Below, piece by piece: positions 43,788 to 55,820 of a stretch of DNA of 64,000 nucleotides. The stretch comes from Apium graveolens. Lineage: Eukaryota; Streptophyta; Magnoliopsida; Apiales; Apiaceae. Each line of letters begins with the position of its first letter. Within the stretch, counting starts at the first letter, position 1. The position numbers and the translations under genes were made by a program. The notes beneath the pieces were generated by a model. The model searched no databases and had not been told where the DNA came from. It saw only the letters and a list, made by a program, of their open reading frames with translations. The stretch covers positions 240,391,044 to 240,455,043 of the forward strand of contig NC_133649.1 of NCBI RefSeq assembly GCF_009905375.1, in the 5' to 3' direction.

Positions 43788-46533
43788 TACAGGTTATAAG
43801 TCACTGAAACAAGCCTAGATTGTCGGGATTTGGTAGAGGGTTAGGATTAGGAATAGGAAATAGAAAGATAAGACGTTGTGAGGTTGAGCGCGATTGTATA
43901 GTAGGTCTCCAGCACGGTTCGTGTTGCGATTCGGGATTTTCAGCTTGCGACGTGATTTCTAGGAAACGGCAATGGCAGATCCTGATTTCTCTGCATCAAC
44001 TGATCATTTGGAGCTTTTCGTTCGAGGATCGTCATCTTCTCTCAGATTTGATTTGCACATTGTTCCTACACCAGTATTAATGGCATTACCTTTTGTTATA
44101 ACGGTTGCACTTCTTCAAGCTATTCTACGCTACTTTTCCACCTCTTGATACGAGATTATCTATTCAAGAACCTCCATCTGTTTATTCTTGTTTCACTGGA
44201 CATTCGGCTGTCAGTATATCTCTTTAGTTTACCCTACATCCTGTTCTATATCCCCAGTTTAGAACTTGTCCTATGAAGCGATTGTACCTACGAGGATGGA
44301 TTCGAGAGCTACAGTAAATGGTGAGTGCTTGAGATATAAATAAAGGTGAGAAGAAGTTTAGAGAGGAGATTTAATTTTTTTCCGAGAACAGTTGTTATCG
44401 GGTTAAAGAAAGCCATTAGTGACTAAGCCACCCGTGAAAAATTATGGGATGAATTAGATGAATTTTGAAAGAGTTAGAGAGAAAGGTATAAATCTGGAAT
44501 CTTTGGTGAAATTAAATGATGGTGCTATGATAAATGCGATATGTAAAGTAGTGATATGATGTGATATGGGCAAATTTTGTTCTATGAAATAGACTTGTTG
44601 ACTATTGGATAGCCTATTTTACTTAACTACTGCAACGATAATGTTGGGAGTATTACCAGTATGGGAGCCTTGATGTGAAGCTACGAATAAGGTAACGTGC
44701 AACGACAATTAAAGTTTCGTCGATTAAGGAAGGTAAATGGACTCGATAAAGGAGAAAAGGTAGATCAAAGTGAATGGACCTTTATGTGATCGTTTCTTTA
44801 ATTCGGTATCTTGTTATATGAAGGAAGGACAACAACCAACTCATATAGTAAGGATAATCAGATTTATGATTTTCCAAACTGTTTAAACAAGTTTTTGAAA
44901 AAGATTTTCCTTTATAAATTTCTAAAAGTCTTTTCGAATAAAATGATTTTTAAACATTGGTTGTCAAGTTACTATTTGAGTTTCTTGTTTGTTAGGAAGC
45001 CCGGATTACCTGGACGGATGTTGTTTCAGACTTAGTATTGCTAATTTCGAGAATGAAGCAACTTATGATTATGAAGAAGTTGATTATTCCTAATAGTAAA
45101 GTGCAAGTATTGTTTCATAAAATTTATAACAGAATCAGCGTACGGAGTAACTATACTTTCAATTACTAGGACTATCAGAGTTCGAAAAAAAAAAAAAAAT
45201 CATTGATTTAACAGAAGCCGGAGCGTGATCGAAGAAGATTGAAAAGATCTCCAGATCTCTCTAAAAGCAGAATATTATTAACAAAAGGATCGTTATGTCG
45301 AATGGTACGTGGTTATTCTAAATTAAAAGAGGAATCTTGAAGTTATAGGAACGCCATTATGATCGAATTATTAGGGTATTATAAGTGTAAGTGCAATGTT
45401 AAAGACACAAAACTTAGCAAGTAAGAATTCATTATAATGCTTGGTTTGCGAAGACATTTCAGCGAACTTTCTAAAGTTGTTATATGACGCGATTGGGATA
45501 TGATCGAACGAGCTAGAAAGATGAATACAAATGAAATGTGGATGGTGACCAATGGTATTGTTCTTGCCTTCAATATTATAGCATATGTTCCTTCTCAATC
45601 CCTAAAAATGTATGAACTTCTTTTATCAAATAAATTCTTTTCTATAATATCAAAAAGGAGGATATTCCTTTCCTTTCAAACTCATTTGCTCCCCTCAAGT
45701 TTTGCTTTCTGATTGGGACAAACAGTGTTATGGTGAGACACTTTGTCAGAATGACGAAGAGTCGGGTGGGACGCTACCTAATCATGTGTTGTATGCCATA
45801 TAGTACGAAAGACTGGCCATCTTAAGTACCAATGTGGTTGTCTCATTCGTATTCAAATCCTTGTTTCTTCTTTCTTTTCAACTCTATTTTTGGTTGAATT
45901 TTGAATCCTTCTAGTCGTTTCATTGTACTGTCGTTCTTTGCAAGAGGTTTTCAAGCAGAAATCAATGAATTATGGACCAAGCGGGCAAAGTTCCATCTAC
46001 TTCTCATACATGGAAAGCAAACAAAGGCATATGACAAAAATTGCAAATCACTAGCCCAGTCAGAGATGCACTAAGAGTCAAGGGAATCTACTCCAATGAG
46101 GAATACGTCTCCAAGAACGAGAAACTGTGATGCCATGGATGATTAGGGGAATACCTTATGTGTTAAAGTATTAAAAGATGTGAGAGAAACTTAATTGTTT
46201 ATCTCTCAAGGTTTTGTTGATAAGATGAATTACCCTGTTGAATTGATAAGATTGTGATTAAAGGACTAGCAAGTCAAGAACGTGTGGTTGTTAAATAAGT
46301 GAGTACCAATGGTGAAATTGAGATTTCTGGAAATAAGTAATGCAGAATTGATATTATGGAAGATAAGAGGATTTGATATTATTCTAAGAAATGGATTGAC
46401 TACTAAAGCGTGATGACCAGACAGACCGTCGTGACGAAAAGATAATTCTGAGGATGCCAAATGAGAAGGTGAGGAGGTTCAGAAGATAAAAGAAGGTAAC
46501 GAATTTGTTAATGATAATTATGGTGATCAAGAT
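43788..46533 (+). pseudogene. Leader and gag region (decayed), array unit 1
   Basis: An ATG at 43972 opens MADPDFSAS..., a plausible gag start, but the frame soon fails and I cannot recognise capsid or a zinc knuckle with confidence. A poly-A run lies near 45185-45200. The region occupies the place of gag and protease by position only. Confidence 0.5.
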
Positions 46534-47420
46534 ATGAGCATTATGGTAAATATGGAATATATAAAAGTCGGAAGTAAACAAAGTATGAAGATTTTTATAG
46601 TAATTAAGAAATTTCAAGATATGTTTTCGGATGAGTTATCAACATTTCCTTCGGATATAGAAATTGAGTTCATGACTGATTTAGCACCTGAAATGAAGCC
46701 AGTGTCCAAGGCTCCGTACAGGATGGCGCCAGTTAAAGTGAAGGAGTCAGCAAAGTGAATTCAAGAAATGCTAGAAGAAGAAACGATTAGACCTAGGGTA
46801 CCCCATAAAGTGCACCGGTATTAAATATTAATAAGAAAGATGGAAGTATGTGATTATGCATCGACTAGCAAGAGTTCAACAAGTTTACTATCAAGAGTAA
46901 GTATCTGTTACCTTGACCCAATTATTTGTTTGATCAAACGAGAGAAGCAAAGTAATCTTATAAGATTGATTTAAGGCTTGGTATTTCACCAATTGAAAAT
47001 TTAATTTATGGACATATCAACGATAATTTTTATAACTAAATATTGTGTTGTAAAATTTTCATATTGCCATTTGGATTAACCAATATACCAGTGATATTTG
47101 AACTTGATGAATAGAATCTTTAAGGAATATCTGGATGAGTTGTAGTTATGTTACTTAAAGTCAACGGAGGACCATGCAAAGCATTTAATAACTAGGAAGT
47201 TGGAGAAGAAAGAAGTTGTATAAAATATAGTTCTTAGCATAAATAGTCAATGTAGAAAAAAAAATCAAAAGAGATTCAGCAGAAGTTAAAGTTACTATGA
47301 ATGAAAAGAGACCAGAAACACTCACAAAAGTAAGAAGTTTATTTGAAGTAAAGAAGGGTAAAGAAAGTTTTACAGAATTAAGTGAAAGAATGGTGACAAC
47401 ACCTGTTTTATCATTTTAAA
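46534..47420 (+). pseudogene. Reverse transcriptase (broken), array unit 1
   Basis: 46612-46758 encodes the pre-RT segment (DELSTFPSDIEIEFMTDLAP, then KAPYRMAPVKVKE), typical of Ty3/gypsy. Downstream, readable but out-of-frame pieces include an LDLRLGIS-like palm motif (46960-46990) and FKEYLDEL (47120), followed directly by STEDHAKHL (47160). The expected catalytic FIDDILVYSK box between those two is missing here, while a FIDNILSYSK-coding piece lies at 48445-48474. Confidence 0.78.
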
Positions 47421-47700
47421 AGTATTAAAGAGGTTTGGTAGTGTATAGTGATGCTTCTCATTAGGAAATAGGATGTGTGTTGATGCAGCACAATAGAGTT
47501 ATTGTATATGCATCCAGACAACCGAAACCTTATGAGCAGAAGTATCCTACCCATAATTTGGGATTAACAGTAATAATATTCGTTTTGAAGGATTTGGGAA
47601 ACATGATATGTATGGAGAAAAGTGTAAGATCTATACGGGCCATAAGAGGTTGAAGTATGTGTTCACGAGGAAAAGCAAAGATAGAGGAAAGTAATAACGG
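47421..47700 (+). pseudogene. RNase H (broken), array unit 1
   Basis: VYSDASH, stop, EIGCVLMQHNRVIVYASRQP spans 47442-47521, with the first catalytic Asp present, followed by YEQKYPTHNLGL. The usual VADALSR-type end is displaced to 48626-48690 (MVTDALCRQRRLDVIKTTEE). Confidence 0.82.
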
Positions 47701-49360
47701 ACATAGAAACTATACCAGAGGAATTAACTATAGAATTCTGAAAGTTGGAATTGGAAGCTAAAGTTCATAATCCAAAAGGAAGAAGATGGATAGTGTAACC
47801 TTTCAGTTGAAGTTGTGAAGGGAAAAATAAGAGGTCAAGAGAAAATAATGGATCATGATGTTAGTAGTTAGAAAACGGAAATTTATACGCCCGGGAGAAC
47901 GATCACGATATCTCCAGATTTTCTTCCAGCACTTGGATGCTACAAGTAGAAGAATTAAGAAATGAAATCCCACAGGGAATTCACAATATTAAGTATTTAA
48001 GTTATTGAAGAGATGTCAAGATATATGGAAATTTAAAGAAAAATAGTGATAACCAAGTATAAAAAGGAAATTTCAAGATAGATCAAGAGGTGTTGGACAG
48101 GTCAAAGAGTTAAAAACGAAATATTAGAACTCCTAGTGGATAAAGCAGATCCAGGAAGTGACTTTACAAGAGGCGAATCGTGAAGTGGGAGTTTAACAAA
48201 ACAACAAATAAGAATAAGTGACCCCTATAAAGAATTAATTTCCTACGAGACCTAATTCAAGCAATCTATTATATCTCGAGGAATAACTTAAGATCCAACC
48301 TAAGAAAATTTCAGAGATTACGATTAAGGTGAGTTAAGAGCATTGCGAGCTCGGGTGATATTATGTGAAATGACGAGTGCATCAGGTGATTATAAGAAAT
48401 TAAGGAACGTGGTGTATAAGGAGTGCTTGGATAAGCAAACTGTATTTATTGATAACATCCTCAGCTACTCAAAGAATAAGAAAGTCTGTGTGGAATGCCC
48501 AAGAATTTCTCTCCAAGGATCAGAAGGAAAGTAACTATGCGTTGAGTCTTCAAGAATGAAATTTTGACTAGGGTTAACAAGAGATTCTGAATTAATCCAT
48601 TAACAACTACTTAAGTAAAACTGTATGGTAACAGATGCATTATGCCGGCAGAGAAGATTGGATGTAATTAAGACCACCGAGGAGCTAATAGACGAATTGG
48701 AAAGAGTGGAATCTGGAGTTTAAATACTTAAAGGTGATAATACGTGAATATATGAGACTACTTTTCAGCCTTAATTGATGAAAAAGAATAAGAGATGCTT
48801 AAACGTTTAGAAACCAAGTTAAAAACGAGCACCGTCTAACATCCTTATGTGGAAAGTCAAAGTACGGAAATGATTTAGGAAATGTAAGATATGTTGAGAG
48901 GTGAAGTTTTAAGGAAACACCGGAATGATCATTTATCAGCAATGTCAGTTTTGGAATGCCCCTGTATCAAGCTTCGTGTGAATGCAAGTGTAGGTTCCCA
49001 TTTCTATTAGAATAAAGTGGGAGAAAGAAAATTGTTAAATCCTAAGTTGTTAAATCCTAAGTTAAATCGGCACGCCAAGAGCGTAGTGCTATTAGTTGAA
49101 GCAGCTCGGAGTAGACAAAGAAAGAAAACGAAATTGTATTGAGAGAAAGTATGAGTATAGAAATAGGACCAGTAGTGTTAGTAAAAATGTCGTCTTGAAA
49201 GAGATTGGATAAGTTTGAGTAGAAGGGACAAGCTAAGTCCTAAAATTAGTAAACCATTCGAGGTATTGATACATATAGATAAAGTTGTTTATAAAATGAT
49301 ATGACCGTCACTCCAGTGTACATACCTAATGTATTTTGCTTGTCAATATTAAAGTGATAA
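47701..49360 (+). pseudogene. Integrase region (broken and rearranged), array unit 1
   Basis: An LRNEILQEIHNIKYL-like zinc-binding start lies near 47955-48000. Between it and the C-terminal part is RT- and RNase H-like sequence: FIDNILSYSK at 48445-48474 and TDALCRQRRLD at 48626-48660. The C-terminal part (ASCE..., NKVGERKLLNPKL near 49007-49060, SRQRKKTKLY near 49110-49140, SKPFEVLIHIDKVVYKM near 49250-49300) is clear. Order differs from normal pol, so an internal rearrangement or misplaced duplicate is likely. Confidence 0.72.
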
Positions 49361-49439
49361 ATATTGGGTTTAAACTAAGTAATTGATCAAGAAGCCAATG
49401 GGGCTCTTGTCTAAGTTGTTCTGCATATAGTGATCAATC

Positions 49440-49595
49440 CAAATTCTTGATCGTTAAAGGCAAGTTCTTGGAAATGAGTATATACCTATAGTAAATACGT
49501 TTGAACCCTCGAGTAGAAGGGTCTACTTAGAAATTTGAGTCAGATATGCTTGACAAATATCCTTACTTAATTAATTAGACAAGATTCTGAGGACA
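49440..49595 (+). pseudogene. Chromodomain remnant, array unit 1
   Basis: NPRVEGST, stop, KFESDMLDKYPYLIN at 49503-49577. A Trp codon has become TAG at the usual STW position. It identifies the array as a chromovirus. Confidence 0.83.
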
Positions 49596-49601
49596 GAATC
49601 C

Positions 49602-49618
49602 TTTTAAGGGGGGAAGGA
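49602..49618 (+). other. Polypurine tract of array unit 1
   Basis: TTTTAAGGGGGGAAGGA directly before LTR 2; nearly the same as the Tekay tract at 6382. Confidence 0.9.
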
Positions 49619-52600
49619 TATAACGACTCGTGTGTTTTTGAATTATTTAAATATGTGATTATTACAGAAATTATTAAATAAAATATGGGTATTGGTTTTG
49701 ACCACTCTGTGTTGGTTGATTATTATATAGGTGTAATTTATGATATACAGGGTTGTTCGCGTGATTAATTAAGGAATTGCATTGAATTGTTCCACTTTTA
49801 AAGTGAATTTAGTGCAAATTTATTTGCATAAATATTTGAAATATCTTTAAAATTGTTTTTATGGTTTCATAATTACAATAGTTATTTTTAGGATTTTATA
49901 AAATTGAGAAATCAATATTTTATTAAATATTTATCTTTAAATGATTTTCTGAATGCTTTTATTTGTAAAATCCATATTTAATTCCATAATTCTTCAAAAA
50001 TTATGAAACTCATATTTATTTAAGTTTGGAATATTCTGAGAATTTTAAAATTATTTTGGAAATTTTCGGGGTTAATTTCACCCGCGCATTGTTTCAGTTA
50101 TTTGTTAAAAGCGGGTATAAAGTGCATTTTAAAAATTATTTTAAAATTTCGGATTTTATGATTTTGTGAACTTCGGGATATCTCTAATATTTTAAGACTG
50201 TTTCCGTAATTTTCTGAATTTATTTTAAGTACAGCTCGGCTAGTTTAATTATTAAATGCGGGTGCGAGCGGTGTTTCAAAAATGGTTTAAAAATTTTTGA
50301 ATTCTTATTTTATTAGTATTTTATTATCTTGATAATTTTAAAACTTGTTTGGCATTTTTTTTCCGGAATGTCCTTGCCCGTAAATTTATTCGTTAAAATC
50401 TACTTTCGGGACAAACCGGACGGGATTCTTCGTATTTATCCAAATGCTACATGTTCAACCTAACTGCTACGTGTTGATTACTGAGATGTGCAGAAAGAAA
50501 TAAGCAAATAAATAAAATGAATAACAGACGGACACACAATCGCGCCCTGTGTTTATCTCTTTGATTCTTTCTTTCGATTAATCTCTGCTCTCTCTTACTC
50601 TCTGTTCGATCTCTCCTCTCTCTTTCTTGTTGTTCTTTTTCCTATTTCTTTCTCTCAATTTCTTTCTTGTTTCCCAGATGATCTCTTCGCCGGTTTTCCT
50701 ATTCCGGTAATTACTCCGGCCACTTCTCCGGTTATTAATTCAGTTCAGTCCCGTGATGATATATATATATACATGTTTGATTATGTATGTGTGTGTTCCT
50801 GTGTATCTCCGTATATGTGGGTCTGTTGTCGACGTTTCTTTTATTCCGGCCATCTGTGATGGTGGTTCAGTAGGTGTGCACGCGCCGCGCGTGTATGCCC
50901 CTGTGTGTGTGCGTGAGTTGTGTATGCCGGTGTGCGAGGCGGCGCGTGGCCGTGTGTTTGTGTTGTTGTTTCCTGTGTTGTTGTTTCCTGTATTGATTCA
51001 GTTACTTTCTGATTTAAGTTTATTATTATTTCTGCAGGAAATTATTTTGAATAAGTTTCGTGATATGAATAATTGCGAGCGGAAATTTTAAAATAATCGG
51101 TGGAAATTTATGATGGAAACCCGACGAACACGGGCACCCGCAAATTTTCGCCGCCGTCGGCGATGAGCCTCGGCGAGCCGACGGTGGACTATGATGATTA
51201 TATTTTGAGTCCTAACTTAACAAATATATGTAAAATGCGAATAATAATAGTATTGAATTGACGTTTGGGAAATTGTGAATATTGGTTGTTGTGAATTATT
51301 GTGGTAAAGTGACGTCGAATTGTTCGACGGGTTAGTCCGATAAATAAAGGAAGTGCTGCCCAATTTCCGGAAAACTGAACTACGTAAAGACGGGAACGTA
51401 TTCAATAATTATCGGGATGTTGAGTGACTATATATATATATGTGTGTGTATGTATGTTTTATACGAAACCTGATTGTACGATGTGATAAAATATTTTGCC
51501 AGATCGATAACTCTGATTTCGTAAAATAAAGAGTATACGTATTTTCTAAAAATGAACACTGGATTGATTTCAAGAATGTGAACCCTAATTGTTGTCTGTG
51601 TTATTTTATTATGAATAATTATGAGTCGGGTTTGAGTATCGTTGGGTAAGAATTAGTATCGAGAATATGTCCAGCATACCTAGACGTCTAACGTAGGGCA
51701 TTTCGACCCTGTAGGTTATGATTGGGAACCTGAAAGTGGACGATGGACTAAGGATAACCTAGTGGTCAATCGACGAGTCCAGTAGAGTTTCTACCAAAAG
51801 ACCTAAGTGTCGAAGTTGAATCCAATGGGATCTAGTGGTTGGACGTTAGAGCCTGAGCAGCAGAGTCGGCTCAGAGCTGATCAATAATAGTTGTAAAGCC
51901 TTATAAGGAAAGTACTTCCGAACTTTTCTTCAAGATATATTGCAAATATTTTCGAACTGTTTTATAACATGTCGTTATTATGCAAAATAACTCATGTTTT
52001 ATATTGCAAATGCTTTAGACTATTTACCTTTGAACCCTGATTTTTCTTGATCTTGAACCGTAAGCCTTATTCTTTGTAAACCATCCTTTGTTGATCCTAA
52101 AAATACCAAATCACACCAATACGATACTACTCCCCAAATGTATAACTACCAGACACCAAACACTGGAACAAAATTGTTTGAAAGCACAGAAATTTCTATA
52201 CCTCAACTATTCTTTAAAACATCAAAGAACTATACCTCGAACAATCCTTATTTGTTTGATACTTGATCACTTTACAAACTGAAAACCGTTTCTTATACGT
52301 ACGTTGATATACCCTGTGATGCATCTTGAATTGCATTATGTTTTAATACTGATGCTTTATCGCTGTTGATTATGATCTTGCTCATTGAATTACATTGTTA
52401 TTACACTGAATTATTTAGAATTGGATAGTTTTCTTTATGTGGACCAGATTCGTGGTCAGACCAGACCAATTCGTGGTCGAATTAGGCCAATATGTGCCTT
52501 GGATCCAGTAATTAGAGCAGTGCTGTGTGCTTTGCTCGGGGTTAGTGCGTGACTGATCAGCAGCCTAACCTTGGTTTTAAAACTTAAAATGAATATCCAA

Positions 52601-53061
52601 TTCTAATGAATAGTTAAAAAGAAACTTGATTCCTTTGAATCATCTCATTTGATCATTGTTTAACCTCATTTATCACTATTATGACTTGCTGAGCTAGTTA
52701 GCTCACCCTTGCGATTCTTTTATATATTTTACAGTTGAAAAGAATATGGATAATAGTGAAGTTCCTCAGTCCAAAGTGCGGGCTAAGGTTCCAGTTGAGT
52801 TGGATCGAGCTAGCAGAAGTTTCATGCGGTAAAGAGATAGTTAGATTGTAAGAATGATTTCATTATCAATTGTAAGTTAAATTAGTTGGGATTGGTACGA
52901 TGTAATAAGTTAAGGTTGTGGCTTGTTTTCATACTTTAACCTGTTGCGATCCGTGGTTTTGTGAAGCAGGGTCATTATAAATAATATTTCTTATACAGGT
53001 TGATATATTGTGTTTGTGTTGTGGACCCCAAACTTCTGACCCGGGTTTGGAGGGCGCCACA
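49619..53061 (+). repeat. Array LTR 2, shared by both units (3443 bp)
   Basis: TATAACGACTCG to GGCGCCACA. It serves as 3' LTR for unit 1 and 5' LTR for unit 2. It starts with TA, not TG. A private variant is an extra ACCA-containing insertion in the 17 bp repeat near 52460. Confidence 0.95.
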
Positions 53062-53064
53062 GGT

Positions 53065-53076
53065 TGGTATCAGAGC
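53065..53076 (+). other. Primer-binding site of array unit 2
   Basis: TGGTATCAGAGC, three bases after LTR 2. Confidence 0.93.
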
Positions 53077-55820
53077 TACAGGTTATAAGTCACTGAAACA
53101 AGCCTAGATTATCGGGATTTGGTAGAGGGTTAGGATTAGGAATAGGAAATAGAAAGATAAGACGTTTTGAGGTTGGGCGCGATTGTATAGTAGGTCTCCA
53201 GCACGGTTCGTGTTGCGATTCGGGATTTTCAGCTTGCGACGTGATTTCCAGGAAACGGCAATGGCAGATCCTGATTTCTCTGCATCAATTGATCGTTTGG
53301 AGCTTTTCATTTGAGGATCGTCATCTTCTCTCAGATTTGATATGCACATTGTTCCTACACCAGTATTAATGGCATTACCTTTTGTTATAACGGTTGCACT
53401 TCTTCAAGCTATTCTACGCTACTTTTCCACCTCTTGATACGAGATTATCTATTCAAGAACCTCCATCTGTTTATTCTTGTTTCACTGGACATTCGGCTGT
53501 CAGTATATCTCTTTAGTTTACCCTACATCATGTTCTATATCCCCAGTTTAGAACTTGTCCTATGAAGCGATTGTACCTACGAGGATGGATTCGAGAGCTA
53601 CAGTAAATGGTGAGTGCTTGAGATATAAATAAAGGTGAGAAGAAGTTTAGAGAGGAGATTTAATTTTTTTCCGAGAATAGTTATTATCGGGTTAAAGAAA
53701 GCCATTAGTGACTAAGCCACCCGTGAAAAATTATGGGATGAATTAGATGAATTTTGAAAGAGTTAGAGAGAAAGGTATAAATCTGGAATCTTTGGTGAAA
53801 TTAAATGATGGTGCTATGATAAATGCGATATGTAAAGTAGTGATATGATGTGATATGGGCAAATTTTGTTCTATGAAATAGACTTGTTGACTATTGGATA
53901 GCCTATTTTACTTAACTACTGCAACGATAATGTTGGGATTATTACCAGTATGGGAGCCTTGATGTGAAGCTACGAATAAGGTAACGTGCAACGACAATTA
54001 AAGTTTCGTCGATTAAGGAAGGTAAATGGACTCGATAAAGGAGAAAAGGTAGATCAAAGTGAATGGACCTTTATGTGATCGTTTCTTTAATTCGGTATCT
54101 TGTTATATGAAGGAAGGACAACAACCAACTCATATAGTAAGGATAATCAGGTTTATGATTTTCCAAACTGTTTAAACAAGTTTTTGAAAAAGATTTTCCT
54201 TTATAAATTTCTAAAAGTCTTTTCGAATAAAATGATTTTTAAACATTGGTTGTCAAGTTACTATTTGAGTTTCTTGTTTGTTAGGAAGCCCGGATTACCT
54301 GGACGGATGCTGTTTCAGACTTAGTATTGCTAATTTCGAGAATGAAGCAACTTATGATTATGAAGAAGTTGATTATTCCTAATAGTAAAGTGCAAGTATT
54401 GTTTCATAAAATTTATAACAGAATCAGCGTACGGAGTAACTATACTTTCAATTACTAGGACTATCAGAGTTCGAAAAAAAAAAAATTCATTGATTTAACA
54501 GAAGCCGGAGCATGATCGAAGAAGATTGAAAAGATCTCCAGATCTCTCTAAAAGCAGAATATTATTAACAAAAGGATCGTTATGTCGAATGGTACGTGGT
54601 TATTCTAAATTAAAAGAGGAATCTTGAAGTTATAGGAACGCCATTATGATCGAATTATTAGGGTATTATAAGTGTAAGTGCAATGTTAAAGACACAAAAC
54701 TTAGCAAGTAAGAATTCATTATAATGCTTGGTTTGCGAAGACATTTCAGCGGACTTTCTAAAGTTGTTATATGACGCGATTGGGATATGATCGAACGAGC
54801 TAGAAAGATGAATACAAATGAAATGTGGATGGTGACCAATGGTATTGTTCTTGCCTTCAATATTATAGCATATGTTCCTTCTCAATCCCTAAAAATGTAT
54901 GAACTTCTTTTCTCAAATAAATTCTTTTCTATAATATCAAAAAGGAGGATATTCCATTCCTTTCAAACTCATTTGCTCCCCTCAAGTTTTGCTTTCTGAT
55001 TGGGACAAACAGTGTTATGGTGAGACACTTTGTCAGAATGACGAAGAGTCGGGTGGGACGCTACCTAATCATGTGTTGTATGACATATGGTACGAAAGAC
55101 TGGCCATCTTAAGTACCAATGTGGTTGTCTCATTCGTATTCAAATCCTTGTTTCTTCTTTCTTTTCAACTCTATTTTTGGTTGAATTTTGAATCCTTCTA
55201 GTCATTTCATTGTACTCTCGTTCTTTGCAAGAGGTTTTCAAGCAGAAATCAATGAATTATGGACCAAGCGGGCAAAGTTCCATCTACTTCTCATGCATGG
55301 AAAGCAAACAAAGGCATATGACAAAAATTGCAAATCACTAGCCCAGTCAGAGATGCACTAAGAGTCAAGGGAATCTACTCCAATGAGGAATACGTCTCCA
55401 AGAATGAGAAACTGTGATGACATGGATGATTAGGGGAATACCTTATGTGTTAAAGTATTAAAAGATGTGAGAGAAACTTAATTGTTTATCTCTCATGGTT
55501 TTGTTGATAAGATGAATTACCCTGTTGAATTGATAAGATTGTGATTAAAGGACTAGCAAGTCAAGAACGTGTGGTTGTTAAATAAGTGAGTACCAATGGT
55601 GAAATTGAGATTTCTGGAAATAAGTAATGCAAAATTGATATTATGGAAGATAAGAGGATTTGATATTATTCTAAGAAATGGATTGACTACTAAAGCGTGA
55701 TGACCAGACAGACCGTCGTGACGAAAAGATAATTCTGAGGATGCCAAATGAGAAGGTGAGGAGGTTCAGAAGATAAAAGAAGGTAACGAATTTGTTAATG
55801 ATAATTATGGTGATCAAGAT
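53077..55820 (+). pseudogene. Leader and gag region (decayed), array unit 2
   Basis: Near-identical to 43788-46533 with scattered single-base changes and a shorter poly-A run near 54475-54485. No confident gag domain. Confidence 0.5.
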
